Shown here: in pieces, positions 17,232 to 25,594 of the stretch
Layout of the letters: the number at the start of each line of letters is the position of its first letter
Numbering within the stretch: position 1 is the first letter of the stretch
NCBI RefSeq assembly: GCF_019397265.1
Contig: NZ_CP068985.1
Coordinates: 7,475,001-7,539,000 of the forward strand
Source of the DNA: Nonomuraea coxensis DSM 45129
GTDB taxonomy: Bacteria > Actinomycetota > Actinomycetes > Streptosporangiales > Streptosporangiaceae
Length of the DNA: 64,000 nt
Direction: 5' to 3'
Made by a program: the position numbers and the translations under genes
Notes under the pieces: generated by a model
Told to the model about the DNA's origin: nothing
What the model saw: the letters and a program-made list of their open reading frames with translations, nothing else
Database searches by the model: none

Positions 17232-17471
17232 TCAATCACCGACGGTGTTTTCGTCATCGCGTGGCGTGTCGAGCGCGGACAGGAACGCCTCCAGACGGGC
17301 CGCCGCGCGTTCGGGGTCGCGCTTGGCGAGGTCGCAGATGGCGAGGTAGCGGCGGGCCAGCCGCGCCTTGTCGACGGCGGGGTCGGCGGCGGGCAGCAGG
17401 CGGACGCGGCGGTGCGCCTCGCGCAACCGCCGCGCCAGTTCGTCGTCCTCTAGACGGTCGTCGGCAGCCAT
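17232..17471 (-). CDS. Small hypothetical protein overlapping leuD
   Basis: A 79-residue hydrophilic, probably all-helical protein (MAADDRLEDDELARRLREAHRRVRL) with many Arg and Glu. I do not recognise it. It starts at ATG 17471, inside the last 22 bases of leuD, in another frame. That suggests translational coupling to the leuC-leuD operon. It has no membrane segment or catalytic motif. It ends 99 bp before the HU start. Confidence 0.7.
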   Translation of the reverse strand: MAADDRLEDDELARRLREAHRRVRLLPAADPAVDKARLARRYLAICDLAKRDPERAAARLEAFLSALDTPRDDENTVGD

Positions 17472-18037
17472 GGCTGCCGACCATTCTCGTACGCCGTGAT
17501 GTCCTCGGCGTGACGCAGGGTCAGGCCGATGTCGTCCAGGCCCTCCATCAGCCGCCAGCGGGTGTAGTCGTCGATCTCGAACGCGACGGCCTCGCCGGCC
17601 CAGCGGACCTCGCGTCCTGCCAGGTCGACGGTGATCTCCAGCTTGGGGTCCGCCTCGACGGCGGCCTGCAGGGCCTCGACCTTGTCGCCGGGCAGGACGA
17701 CCGGCAGCAGGCCCATCTTGGTGGAGTTGTTGCGGAAGATGTCGCCGAAGCGGGCGGCGATCACGACGCGGAACCCGTACTGCTGCAGGGCCCACACCGC
17801 GTGCTCGCGGGAGGAGCCGGTGCCGAAGTCGGGGCCGGAGACGAGGATCGAGCCGCCCTCGTAGGCGGGGTCGTTCAGGACGAACGCCGGGTCCTCGCGC
17901 CAGGCGGCGAACAGGCCCTTCTCGAAGCCGGTGCGGCTGACCTGCTTGAGCCAGACGGCCGGGATGATCTGGTCGGTGTCGACGTTGCTGCGGCGCAGCG
18001 GCACCGCCGTACCGGTGTGGGTGGTGAAGGCTTGCAT
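17450..18037 (-). CDS. leuD: 3-isopropylmalate dehydratase small subunit
   Basis: Swivel-domain subunit that, with LeuC, isomerises 2- to 3-isopropylmalate in leucine synthesis. The motif NVDTDQIIPA near the N-terminus and the substrate loop PDFGTGSSREHAVWAL are typical. The length of 195 residues is normal. It lies 13 bp downstream of leuC in the same operon. The last 22 bases overlap a small hypothetical gene. Confidence 0.96.
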   Translation of the reverse strand: MQAFTTHTGTAVPLRRSNVDTDQIIPAVWLKQVSRTGFEKGLFAAWREDPAFVLNDPAYEGGSILVSGPDFGTGSSREHAVWALQQYGFRVVIAARFGDIFRNNSTKMGLLPVVLPGDKVEALQAAVEADPKLEITVDLAGREVRWAGEAVAFEIDDYTRWRLMEGLDDIGLTLRHAEDITAYENGRQPWLPTTV

Positions 18038-18050
18038 CGGTCGTGACTCC

Positions 18051-19436
18051 TTACAGGTCGGCGGGGGCGGTCAGGCGGCCGGTGACCGCGGTCGCGGCGG
18101 CGACCTGCGGGGACACCAGGTGGGTGCGGCCGCCCTTGCCCTGGCGGCCCTCGAAGTTGCGGTTGGAGGTCGAGGCGCTGCGCTCGCCCGGCTGGAGCGT
18201 GTCGGGGTTCATGCCGAGGCACATCGAGCAGCCGGCCTCGCGCCACTCGGCGCCCGCGGCCTTGAACACCTCGTGCAGGCCCTCCTGCTCGGCCTGGAGC
18301 TTGACCAGCATCGAGCCGGGCACGATGAGCGTGCGGGTCTTGACCTGGCGGCCCTTGAGGATCTCGGCGGCCGAGCGCAGGTCCTCGATGCGGCCGTTGG
18401 TGCACGAGCCGACGAAGACGGTGTCGACCTCGATCTCGCGCAGCGGCGTGCCGGCGGCGAGGCCCATGTACTCCAGCGCCCGCTCGGCGGCGGCCCGCGC
18501 GACCGGGTCGGCGAAGGACTCGGGGCTGGGGACGGACTCGCCCAGCGGCAGGCCCTGGCCCGGGTTGGTGCCCCACGTGACGTAGGGGGTCAGCGTCGTC
18601 GCGTCGATCTCCACGACCCGGTCGAAGACGGCGTCGTCGTCGGTGCGCAGCGACTTCCAGTATTCGACGGCCTGGTCCCACGCCTCGCCCTCGGGCGCGT
18701 GCGGGCGGCCCTTGAGGTAGGCGAACGTGGTCTCGTCGGGGGCGATCATGCCCGCCCGCGCGCCGGCCTCGATCGACATGTTGCAGACGGTCATGCGGCC
18801 CTCCATGGAGAGCTTGCGCACGGCCTCGCCGCGGTACTCGATGATGTGGCCCTGGCCGCCGCCGGTGCCGATCTTGGCGATGATGGCCAGGATCAGGTCC
18901 TTGGCGGTGACGCCGGCGGGCAGCTCGCCGCTGACCTCGACGGCCATCGTCTTCGGCCGGTAGGCGGGCAGCGTCTGGGTGGCGAGCACGTGCTCGACCT
19001 CGGAGGTGCCGATGCCGAAGGCGATGCCGCCGAACGCGCCGTGCGTGGAGGTGTGCGAGTCGCCGCAGACGATCGTCATGCCCGGCTGGGTCAGGCCGAA
19101 CTGCGGGCCGATGATGTGCACCACGCCCTGCCCGGCGTCGCCCATCGGGTGCAGCCGGACGCCGAACTCGGCGGCGTTCTTGCGCAGCGTCTCGACCTGC
19201 GTCTTGGACACGGGGTCGGAGATCGGGCCGAGCACGGTCGGCACGTTGTGGTCCTCGGTGGCGATGGTGAGGTCGGGGCGGCGCACCTTGCGACCGGCGA
19301 GGCGGAGGCCGTCGAACGCCTGCGGGCTGGTCACCTCGTGGATGAGGTGCAGGTCGATGTAGAGCAGGTCAGGTTCGCCCTCGGCACGCCTGACGACGTG
19401 TTGCTCCCAGACCTTCTCGGCCAGTGTGCGGCCCAT
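18051..19436 (-). CDS. leuC: 3-isopropylmalate dehydratase large subunit
   Basis: Aconitase-family [4Fe-4S] subunit of isopropylmalate isomerase. Cluster ligands appear in VFVGSCTNGRIEDLRSA and CSMCLGMNPD; substrate motifs VCGDSHTSTHGAFG and TEDHNVPT are intact. I set the start at ATG 19436 (MGRTLAEKVWEQHVV), because GGAGG lies about 6 bases upstream. The product is 461 residues. It is divergent from ndgR across 143 bp, the arrangement in which NdgR/AreB regulates leuCD in Streptomyces. Confidence 0.96.
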   Translation of the reverse strand: MGRTLAEKVWEQHVVRRAEGEPDLLYIDLHLIHEVTSPQAFDGLRLAGRKVRRPDLTIATEDHNVPTVLGPISDPVSKTQVETLRKNAAEFGVRLHPMGDAGQGVVHIIGPQFGLTQPGMTIVCGDSHTSTHGAFGGIAFGIGTSEVEHVLATQTLPAYRPKTMAVEVSGELPAGVTAKDLILAIIAKIGTGGGQGHIIEYRGEAVRKLSMEGRMTVCNMSIEAGARAGMIAPDETTFAYLKGRPHAPEGEAWDQAVEYWKSLRTDDDAVFDRVVEIDATTLTPYVTWGTNPGQGLPLGESVPSPESFADPVARAAAERALEYMGLAAGTPLREIEVDTVFVGSCTNGRIEDLRSAAEILKGRQVKTRTLIVPGSMLVKLQAEQEGLHEVFKAAGAEWREAGCSMCLGMNPDTLQPGERSASTSNRNFEGRQGKGGRTHLVSPQVAAATAVTGRLTAPADL

Positions 19437-19579
19437 GATCTCCTCCTGTGTCTTCGCGATGCGCCGTCGCATCGCCCGCTCAAGGCCCGCCCCCGTTCGC
19501 GGCTCCGGGTTCCGGTGCTTCTTTGCGGGAGTTTGCCTCCGACTTGCTTTCTCATATGTCGAGACTGCAGTATCGGTAC
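19437..19579. promoter_or_regulatory. leuC / ndgR divergent control region
   Basis: The intergenic region must hold both promoters and, by analogy with Streptomyces, the NdgR/AreB operator. A perfect 8-bp inverted repeat with a 4-base loop (GCGATGCG/CGCATCGC, 19456-19475) lies just upstream of the leuC ribosome-binding site and could fold in the leuC leader. I could not pick a convincing operator by eye. Confidence 0.5.
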
Positions 19580-20296
19580 ATGGACAACTCTAGCGGAGTC
19601 GGAGTACTCGACAAGGCCGTTCTTGTACTCAATGCCCTGGAAGCGGGCCCCGCTTCCCTGGCGCAGCTCGTCCAGGCCACCGGCCTGGCCCGGCCCACGG
19701 CCCACCGCCTGGCCGTCGCGCTGGAGCACCACCGCATCGTCAGCCGGGACACACAGGGCCGTTTCGTGCTGGGCCCGCGGCTGTCCGAGTTGTCCACCGC
19801 CGCCGGCGAGGACCGGCTGCTCGCCGTGGCCTCCCCCGTGCTCATGCAGCTCAGGGACCTGACCGGGGAGAGTGCGCAACTTTACCGCCGCCAGGGAGAT
19901 GAGCGGGTCTGCGTGGCCGCCGCCGAGCGGGCGAGCGGCCTGCGCGACACCGTGCCGGTGGGCTCGGCGCTGCCCATGACGGCCGGCTCCGCGGCCCAGA
20001 TCCTGCTCGCCTGGGAGGAGCCCGACCGGCTGCACCGCGGCCTGCGCGGCGCCAAGTTCACCGCCGCGACCCTGGCGTCCGTACGGCGGCGCGGCTGGGC
20101 CCACAGCGTCGGCGAGCGCGAGCAGGGTGTGGCGAGCGTCTCGGCGCCCATAAGGGGCAGCGGCGGCAAGGTGATCGCGGCGGTGTCGGTCTCCGGCCCC
20201 ATCGAACGGCTCACCCGGGCGCCCGGCCGGCTGCACGCGGTGCCCGTCATGGCCGCCGCCGAACGGATCACCGAGGCCATGCGACGCACGTCATGA
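19580..20296 (+). CDS. ndgR: IclR-family regulator NdgR/AreB
   Basis: Transcription factor of 238 residues with an N-terminal winged helix (VGVLDKAVLVLNALEAGPASLAQLV, recognition helix LARPTAHRLAVALE) and a C-terminal IclR effector domain. The sequence MDNSSGVGVLDKA and the divergence from leuC match the Streptomyces NdgR/AreB group as I remember it; these regulators control leuCD and other amino-acid genes. The ATG at 19580 is chosen for that alignment; ATG 19556 is an alternative. There is no strong ribosome-binding site, so a leaderless transcript is possible. Confidence 0.92.
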   Translation: MDNSSGVGVLDKAVLVLNALEAGPASLAQLVQATGLARPTAHRLAVALEHHRIVSRDTQGRFVLGPRLSELSTAAGEDRLLAVASPVLMQLRDLTGESAQLYRRQGDERVCVAAAERASGLRDTVPVGSALPMTAGSAAQILLAWEEPDRLHRGLRGAKFTAATLASVRRRGWAHSVGEREQGVASVSAPIRGSGGKVIAAVSVSGPIERLTRAPGRLHAVPVMAAAERITEAMRRTS

Positions 20297-20354
20297 TCAG
20301 CAAAAGGATGTATTTCGGGAGCCGTCAACGCCAGGAGCGCACTAGCCTGAGTGG

Positions 20355-22082
20355 GTGACAGATCGCATCGAGGTAGCCGCCACTGAGCTGCGACCCCTGC
20401 TCGAAGAGTTCATCATGTGGGCGCGCGTCAACGCGCCCGACAGCGACCCCGAGCTCGTGGGGCCCGCCGCCCTGTGGCACCGTCTCGCCTTTTCGCCGGA
20501 CCTCGGCACCTGGAAGCGCGCCGACCTGCGCAACCTGCTGCTCGACCGCATGCCGAAGGTCGTGGAGGATCCCGACGCCGCCGCCGACGGCATGCTCCCG
20601 GCCGTGGACGCCTACCTCACGTTCCTCTCGCAGACCGGCAGGCTGACCCAGCGCTCCGACTCCCTCGCCGATCTGCAGGCCGAGCTCGACGACGTCGAGG
20701 ACGAGTTCGTCGACCTCATGGACGAGCTGGCCGAGGACGGCGACGACGACGCGGACGGCGACGAGGAGGAGACCGGCGACCTCGGCGACCTCGGCGACTT
20801 CGAGCCGTTCGCCGACGAGCTCGCCGACCTCGACACCATCCGGCTGCGGCCCGACTCCGAGCTGGCCGCGGCCGCCCGGCAGGCCCCGCTCATCGCCAAG
20901 GCCCGCGACCTGGCCCTCTGGGTCGGCTCGGGCCGCCGCGTGGGCGAGGACACCCTGCTCAGCGACGCCGAGGTGGAGGAGGCGCTGGCCGCCGTCGGGC
21001 TGCCCCGGCCCGAGGTCGAGGGCCCGATCGCCGAGGCCGTGCCCTACCTGTGGAACATCTGGAACCTCGCGGTGGACCTCGAGTTCCTGGAGCCGGGCGA
21101 GGGCAGCACGGTCGCGGTCCAGGACGACACCGCCGAGTGGCCGTTCGACGACGACGAGGACGTCCTCGACGCCTGGATGCTCGGGCTGCACTCGGTCGAC
21201 TACGGCGACCCCGAGCTGCCCGACGACGACCTCACCATGGCGCTGGCGGGCCTGACCCGCGGCGTGCTCGTGCGGCTGCTGCTGGCCGGCGGCGCGCGCG
21301 ACCTCGACGAGCTGGCGCGCGAGCTGGCCGAGGCCGCCGCCGAGCTGGACGAGGAGCTCGGCGCCGACGCCTGGGAGGCCGCGGGCGACCCGCTCGCCCC
21401 CGCCGTCGACTGGCTGGTCGGCTACGGCATGGTGGAGGTCGAGGGCCGCACGCTCAAGCTCACGCCGCTCGGCACCGAGGGCGTCGTCCACCTGGTGGAC
21501 GACGCCGACATCGAGGTGGACGCCCGGCCCGCCATCGAGTCGATGAGCGCCCACGAGCTGCTGGCGCTCAGCGCCGAGCTGCCCGAGGACGAGGCCGACG
21601 CCGAGTTCGCGGCCTGGATGCGGCTGCGCGAGCCGGCCAGGGCCGCCGAGGAGCTGCTGGAGGCCGCGGCCGAGGACGAGAGCGACGCGCTCATCCGGGT
21701 GCAGGCGGCCAGCGTCGTCGGCACGCTGGGCGAGGCGGCGCTCCCCGCCTGGCAGGCGGCGCTCAAGCAGCCGTCGCTGCGGCCCTACGCGGCCACGCAC
21801 CTCAGCCAGCTCGGCGTGGAGGGCGCTCCCGAGCCGACCCAGGACGACACCCACTGGCTCATTCTCGACATGTGGACGATCTCGGCCGGCCTCGGCCGGT
21901 CGGAGTTCGTGAGCAGCCTCCAGGACATCGGCCCCGAGATGGTCACCGAGCTGCTGGAGGTGATCTGGAAGATCCCGCACGCGCACGTGGAGGAGCTGCT
22001 GGACCTCATCTCCCAGGTGCACCCTGACAAGCAGATCGCCAAGGCGGCCCGTCGGGCGCTGTTCAAGGCCCGCTCGGTCTGA
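20355..22082 (+). CDS. Large acidic hypothetical protein with HEAT-like C-terminus
   Basis: A 575-residue protein I cannot name. It starts at GTG 20355 (M-TDRIEVAATELRPLLEEF). Residues 110-160 are a strongly acidic low-complexity stretch (DDVEDEFVDLMDELAEDGDDDADGDEEETG). The middle (GMVEVEGRTLKLTPLGTEGV) resembles a winged-helix segment. The C-terminal third has paired amphipathic helices (LIRVQAASVVGTLGEAALPAWQAAL and a repeat before the end) like HEAT repeats. There is no membrane segment or catalytic motif. It follows ndgR by 58 bp. A scaffold or nucleic-acid/protein-binding role is possible but not shown. Confidence 0.8.
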   Translation: MTDRIEVAATELRPLLEEFIMWARVNAPDSDPELVGPAALWHRLAFSPDLGTWKRADLRNLLLDRMPKVVEDPDAAADGMLPAVDAYLTFLSQTGRLTQRSDSLADLQAELDDVEDEFVDLMDELAEDGDDDADGDEEETGDLGDLGDFEPFADELADLDTIRLRPDSELAAAARQAPLIAKARDLALWVGSGRRVGEDTLLSDAEVEEALAAVGLPRPEVEGPIAEAVPYLWNIWNLAVDLEFLEPGEGSTVAVQDDTAEWPFDDDEDVLDAWMLGLHSVDYGDPELPDDDLTMALAGLTRGVLVRLLLAGGARDLDELARELAEAAAELDEELGADAWEAAGDPLAPAVDWLVGYGMVEVEGRTLKLTPLGTEGVVHLVDDADIEVDARPAIESMSAHELLALSAELPEDEADAEFAAWMRLREPARAAEELLEAAAEDESDALIRVQAASVVGTLGEAALPAWQAALKQPSLRPYAATHLSQLGVEGAPEPTQDDTHWLILDMWTISAGLGRSEFVSSLQDIGPEMVTELLEVIWKIPHAHVEELLDLISQVHPDKQIAKAARRALFKARSV

Positions 22083-22090
22083 CGCCCTCG

Positions 22091-22124
22091 GGAAGCCCCC
22101 CGCCGTTCGCGGCGGGGGGCTTCC
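22091..22124 (+). terminator. Perfect terminator hairpin with TTCG tetraloop
   Basis: Fifteen perfectly paired bases (22091-22105 with 22110-22124) closed by a TTCG loop, starting 8 bases after the stop of the acidic protein gene. CCCC-GTT follows. A very stable end for the plus-strand transcript, before the tRNA genes on the other strand. Confidence 0.85.
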
Positions 22125-22195
22125 CCGTTCGTACGACCCCCGAAAACGCGAAAACGCCCCGGGCCAGAGGCACCGGAGCGGTGGTGAAGCAGACG

Positions 22196-22268
22196 TAGTC
22201 CCGACCGGATTCGAACCGGCGCTACCGCCTTGAGAGGGCGGCGTCCTGGGCCACTAGACGACGGGACC
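22196..22268 (-). tRNA. tRNA-Glu (CTC), copy 2
   Basis: A 73-nt cloverleaf read on the minus strand. The acceptor stem GGTCCCG pairs with CGGGACT (one G-U), the anticodon loop is CT-CTC-AA on a CCGCC/GGCGG stem, and the T arm is GCCGG-TTCGAAT-CCGGT. Discriminator base A. No encoded CCA. Identical to the copy 22 bp upstream, with which it is probably cotranscribed. Confidence 0.97.
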
Positions 22269-22290
22269 TTCGCGAGCTTGTGACCAGTGG

Positions 22291-22363
22291 TAGTCCCGAC
22301 CGGATTCGAACCGGCGCTACCGCCTTGAGAGGGCGGCGTCCTGGGCCACTAGACGACGGGACC
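22291..22363 (-). tRNA. tRNA-Glu (CTC), copy 1
   Basis: Same 73-nt sequence as the following copy: anticodon CTC for GAG codons, no encoded CCA. It is the promoter-proximal gene of the pair. The 22-bp spacer (22269-22290) differs from the tRNA flanks, so the duplication covers the tRNA plus a few bases. Confidence 0.97.
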
Positions 22364-22408
22364 CTGTCCACAAGCTTTCGTCGCCGGATCTCCCCGGCGA
22401 CGCAGGTA

Positions 22409-22438
22409 ACTGTACCGCACCCCGCAGACCACAACCAA
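22409..22438 (-). promoter_or_regulatory. Putative promoter of the tRNA-Glu pair
   Basis: On the minus strand TTGGTT (22438-22433) is followed after 18 bases by TACAGT (22414-22409). The predicted start is about 40 bases before the first tRNA. A hairpin GTCGCCGG/CCGGCGAC lies in the leader. The tRNA-Gln gene has a very similar promoter (TTGGTC, 18 bases, TATTCT). Confidence 0.55.
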
Positions 22439-22473
22439 ACCGCTGAACAGCGCTCAGGACGCCGTTCGCGCGC

Positions 22474-23094
22474 TCAGGCGGTGAGCAGGCCGCGCCGGTA
22501 GCCCTCGCTCACGGCGGCGGCCCGGTCGCGGACGTCGAGCTTGGCGTAGACGTGCAGCAGGTGCGTCTTGACGCTGGCCTCGCTGATGAACAGCGCGGCC
22601 GCCGCCTCCTTGTTGGTCGCTCCCCCGGCCACCAGTCGCAGCACCTCCAGCTCGCGTCTGCTCAGTGCGCCTCTGGACGGCCGGCGTACCTGCTCGGCCA
22701 GCCGGCCGGCGACGGCGGGCGCGATCACGGTCTCGCCCCGGTGCACGGCCAGCACGGCGCGGACGAGCTCGCCGGCCGGGGCGTCCTTGAGCAGGTAGCC
22801 GTGCGCGCCCGCCTCCAGCGCGGGCAGCACGTCGGTGTCGAACGTGGTCAGCACCAGCACGCGGGGGCCGGTGCCGGCGATGCGCCTGATGGCGGCGACG
22901 CCGTCCAGGCCGGGCATGCGCAGGTCCATCAGGACGACGTCGGGACGCAGCTCGGCGGCCAGGCGCACGGCCTGCTCGCCGTCGGCCGCCTCGCCCGCGA
23001 GCTCCACGCCGGAGCCGGGGCCGAGGGCCGCGCGCAGGCCGTCGCGCACGATCGGATGGTCGTCGGCGACCAGCACCCGCACAGGTGACGTCAT
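22474..23094 (-). CDS. NarL/LuxR-family response regulator
   Basis: A 206-residue two-component regulator. The receiver domain (about 5-120) has the acidic pocket ADDH at residues 10-13, phospho-acceptor Asp57 (VLMDLRMPG), the conserved Thr in VLTTFD and Lys in LLKDAPAGEL. The C-terminal LuxR helix-turn-helix runs LSRRELEVLRLVAGGATNKEAAAALFISEASVKTHL (recognition helix at the end). ATG 23094 overlaps the kinase stop by 4 bases (ATGA), so kinase and regulator are translationally coupled. Target genes are unknown; the divergent exported hydrolase is the nearest candidate. Confidence 0.93.
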   Translation of the reverse strand: MTSPVRVLVADDHPIVRDGLRAALGPGSGVELAGEAADGEQAVRLAAELRPDVVLMDLRMPGLDGVAAIRRIAGTGPRVLVLTTFDTDVLPALEAGAHGYLLKDAPAGELVRAVLAVHRGETVIAPAVAGRLAEQVRRPSRGALSRRELEVLRLVAGGATNKEAAAALFISEASVKTHLLHVYAKLDVRDRAAAVSEGYRRGLLTA

Positions 23095-24293
23095 GGGTCC
23101 TCCCCTCCGCCGGCCATCGTCTCATCGGCGGGGCGGCGGGCGGTGGGCAGAGCCGGGACGGCGGCGGCGATCGTGGTGCCCTCCCCGGGCCGCGACTCGA
23201 TCTCCAGGGTGCCGCCGGCGGCCCGGACCCGCTGCCGCATGCCGTCGAGCCCGAAGCCGTCAGTGGCCGTCTGCGGATCGAAACCGGCGCCGTCATCCCG
23301 GACGTCCAGGAGCACGAGATCGTCCGTGTACGACAGGGTCAGCGCCGTCCTGGTGGCTTCCGCGTGCTTGGCCACGTTCGCCAGCGCCTCCTGGGCGACG
23401 CGGAACAGCGTGGCCTCCACGTCGGCGGACAGCGCGACCGGCCATCCGGTGACCTCGCAGGCCACCGGCACCCCTGACATCCGCGACCAGGACGCCGCCA
23501 TCCGCTCCAGAGCCTCCGGCAGGCTCGACCGCTCCAGCGGGCCGGGGCCGAGCGCGCTCACCGACCTGCGGGCCTCGGCCAGCCCGCGCCGGGCCAGGCC
23601 CGCGGCCTGGCCGAGGTGGCGGCGGGCCTGTTCGCCGGTGGCGCCGGCGGCGGCGTCGAGCTGGCGGATCAGCGCGACGAGGTCCTGGGCCAGGGTGTCG
23701 TGCAGCTCGCCGGCGACCCGGCGCCGCTCGTCGCGGACGCCCGCGTGCCTGGCCTGGTCGAGCAGCCTGGCGTGCAGGGAGGCGTTCTCGTCCATGGCGG
23801 CGCGCAGGCGCTCGACGAGGCGGCGGCGCTTGTCGTGCTCGGCGGCGACGTACCAGCCGGCGACGGCCAGGGGCAGGGCGACGCCGGCGACCACGGTGAG
23901 CAGCGCGGCGCGGTCGCCGGGGCCCGCCTGGGCGGCCACCACGACGACGGCGGTGACCGTCACCCCGGCCATCGCCAGCCGGGACGGGAGCAGCGCGAGG
24001 GCGAGCGGATAGCCGATCGCGGCGAACACCGCGAAGGCGGCGTGCGCGGCCGTCAGCGCCCCCGCGAGTGCCACGAGGACGAGGTAGTGGCCGACGACGA
24101 GCACGCGGCGGCGGTCGCGGCGCGGGTGCAGCCAGGCGAGCGGCGCGACCCACCCGGCGGCGGCCACGGCGAGCACGGGCCACACCGCGCCCCTGCCCGT
24201 GCCCATGAGGGCGGCGGCGGTCGCGGAGATCGCGAGCAGCGCGTACGCGAGCCCCAGGAAGACCCACCGTTCGCGCCCGTCAAGCCGGCTCAT
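23091..24293 (-). CDS. Sensor histidine kinase (HisKA_3 / DesK-NarX type)
   Basis: A 400-residue membrane kinase. The N-terminal half has about five to six hydrophobic helices (residues 8-175) with short loops and no periplasmic domain, so it probably senses a membrane or intramembrane signal. The H-box is RDERRRVAGELHDTLAQDL with the phospho-accepting His in ELHDT. The HATPase domain shows the N-box EALANVAKHAEAT and the G-box DDGAGFDP with GFGLDGMRQRV. ATG 24293 has GGAGGG upstream. Partner of the following response regulator. Confidence 0.92.
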   Translation of the reverse strand: MSRLDGRERWVFLGLAYALLAISATAAALMGTGRGAVWPVLAVAAAGWVAPLAWLHPRRDRRRVLVVGHYLVLVALAGALTAAHAAFAVFAAIGYPLALALLPSRLAMAGVTVTAVVVVAAQAGPGDRAALLTVVAGVALPLAVAGWYVAAEHDKRRRLVERLRAAMDENASLHARLLDQARHAGVRDERRRVAGELHDTLAQDLVALIRQLDAAAGATGEQARRHLGQAAGLARRGLAEARRSVSALGPGPLERSSLPEALERMAASWSRMSGVPVACEVTGWPVALSADVEATLFRVAQEALANVAKHAEATRTALTLSYTDDLVLLDVRDDGAGFDPQTATDGFGLDGMRQRVRAAGGTLEIESRPGEGTTIAAAVPALPTARRPADETMAGGGEDP

Positions 24294-24403
24294 GCCCTCC
24301 AGCCTGGCACGGCATCCACCGATCGGTGGATACGCGGCCTCGCCCGATCGCGGAGCCGGCCGGGCGAGGCGGCGCCGGGGCCGCGCGGGCGACGATCGGT
24401 GCC

Positions 24404-25345
24404 ATGAACGATCCCACACGAAGGAAGGCGTTCCGGATGGCAACGGCAGCGGGCGCGCTCGGCGTCCAGACGGCCGCCCTGGCGGGCGGGCCGCCGGGGA
24501 AGGCCAAGGAGGTGACCACGTTCGTCTTCGTGACCGGCTCGAACGGCGTCGCCTCCGCCGACCCCGAGCTGACCCTGCGCGGCCACCGCTCGGTGGGCGT
24601 GAGCCTGCCGGGACACGGCCCCGAGGAGCAGTTCCACGTGGCCTACCAGGCGCCGCAGGACCTCACGACGCTGGCGGCGCTGCCCTCGCCGGTGGCGCGG
24701 GTGACGCTGGACGACTACGTGGCGGCCACGGTGGACACCGTGCGCAGGGCCGCGCGGCACGGCAGGGTGGTGCTGGTGGGCGGCAGCCTCGGCGGCTCCA
24801 CCGTCACGATGGCGGCCGACGCCGTGCCCGACCTCGTCGACCTGCTCGTCTACGACGCCGCCTTCTGCTGCACGGAGCTGAGCTCCCCCGCCGCGTACAT
24901 GGAGACGCCGGAGAACGAAGGCAGCCTGGCCGGCAGCGTGCTCGGCGCGATCGTCGCCGACCCCCGCGAGCTGGGCGCGATCCGGGTGAACTGGCGGACG
25001 AACGACCCCGCGTTCCTGACGGCCGCCAAGGCGGCGTTCATGGCCGGCGGGACCGACGGCGAGCTGCTGGCCATGCTGAACACGCTGCTGCCCGACGAGA
25101 GCCTGCTGGTGTCCGGCGCCGACGCCCGCGGCCGCCCGCACGCCTGGGGACGGGTGCCGCGCGTCTACATCCGGCACTCCCGTGACCGGGTGATCCCGCC
25201 CGCGCTCCAGGACCGCATGATCAGGGAGGCGGACGCCGCCACGCCGGGCAACCGGTTCAAGGTCTTCACCGTGGACACCTCCCACGCCCCGACCCCGGCG
25301 GACTACCGCCAGATCACCGACATCCTGGACAAGCTGGCCCGCTGA
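24404..25345 (+). CDS. Exported alpha/beta-hydrolase (esterase-like)
   Basis: A 313-residue alpha/beta-hydrolase fold protein. The nucleophile elbow is VGGSLGGST, the acid lies in RHSRDRVIPPALQD and the catalytic His in VDTSHAPTPADY. This arrangement resembles plant-type salicylate/methyl-jasmonate esterases and their bacterial relatives. The N-terminus TRRKAFRMATAAGALG has a twin-arginine followed by a hydrophobic stretch, suggesting Tat export. The substrate is unknown. It is divergent from the two-component pair (111 bp), which may control it. Confidence 0.82.
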   Translation: MNDPTRRKAFRMATAAGALGVQTAALAGGPPGKAKEVTTFVFVTGSNGVASADPELTLRGHRSVGVSLPGHGPEEQFHVAYQAPQDLTTLAALPSPVARVTLDDYVAATVDTVRRAARHGRVVLVGGSLGGSTVTMAADAVPDLVDLLVYDAAFCCTELSSPAAYMETPENEGSLAGSVLGAIVADPRELGAIRVNWRTNDPAFLTAAKAAFMAGGTDGELLAMLNTLLPDESLLVSGADARGRPHAWGRVPRVYIRHSRDRVIPPALQDRMIREADAATPGNRFKVFTVDTSHAPTPADYRQITDILDKLAR

Positions 25346-25437
25346 CCGGCGACTCGGCGGTGGCGAGGTGGCTCTGGAGCTCGCGGTGACGGAACTGGTG
25401 GAGCGCGAGCGCGGCATCGAGCCCTGAGAACGAACAA

Positions 25438-25466
25438 GGCGGGGGTCTCGATGAGACTCCCGCCAC
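25438..25466. terminator. Hairpin between hydrolase gene and tRNA-Gln
   Basis: GGCGGG-GTCTC pairs with GAGAC-CCCGCC around GAT, with a single mismatch. It lies about 95 bases after the hydrolase stop and 14 bases past the 3' end of tRNA-Gln, and can end either transcript. Confidence 0.65.
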
Positions 25467-25479
25467 AGGTCACGCCTTG

Positions 25480-25551
25480 CTGGGGTACCAGGACTCGAAC
25501 CTAGACTAACTGAACCAGAATCAGTCGTGCTGCCAATTACACCATACCCCA
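25480..25551 (-). tRNA. tRNA-Gln (CTG)
   Basis: A 72-nt cloverleaf on the minus strand. The acceptor TGGGGTA pairs with TACCCCA, the anticodon stem ACTGA/TCAGT encloses TT-CTG-GT, and the T arm contains GGTTCGAGTCC. Discriminator base G; no encoded CCA. Confidence 0.97.
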
Positions 25552-25594
25552 CCGCTGCCGCGAGCTCCGTGGAGCGCGCTTGGCGACGTCCGAA

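Noticed and set aside
20325..22022. 565-codon minus-strand frame opposite the acidic protein
   Set aside because: High GC at third positions opens the antisense frame; the plus-strand protein has the better start, composition and terminator.
25361..25428. Short coding-like stretch (VALELAVTELVERERGIEP, then stop) between the hydrolase and tRNA-Gln
   Set aside because: It could be the remnant of a lost gene, but it is only 19 codons with no recognisable family.
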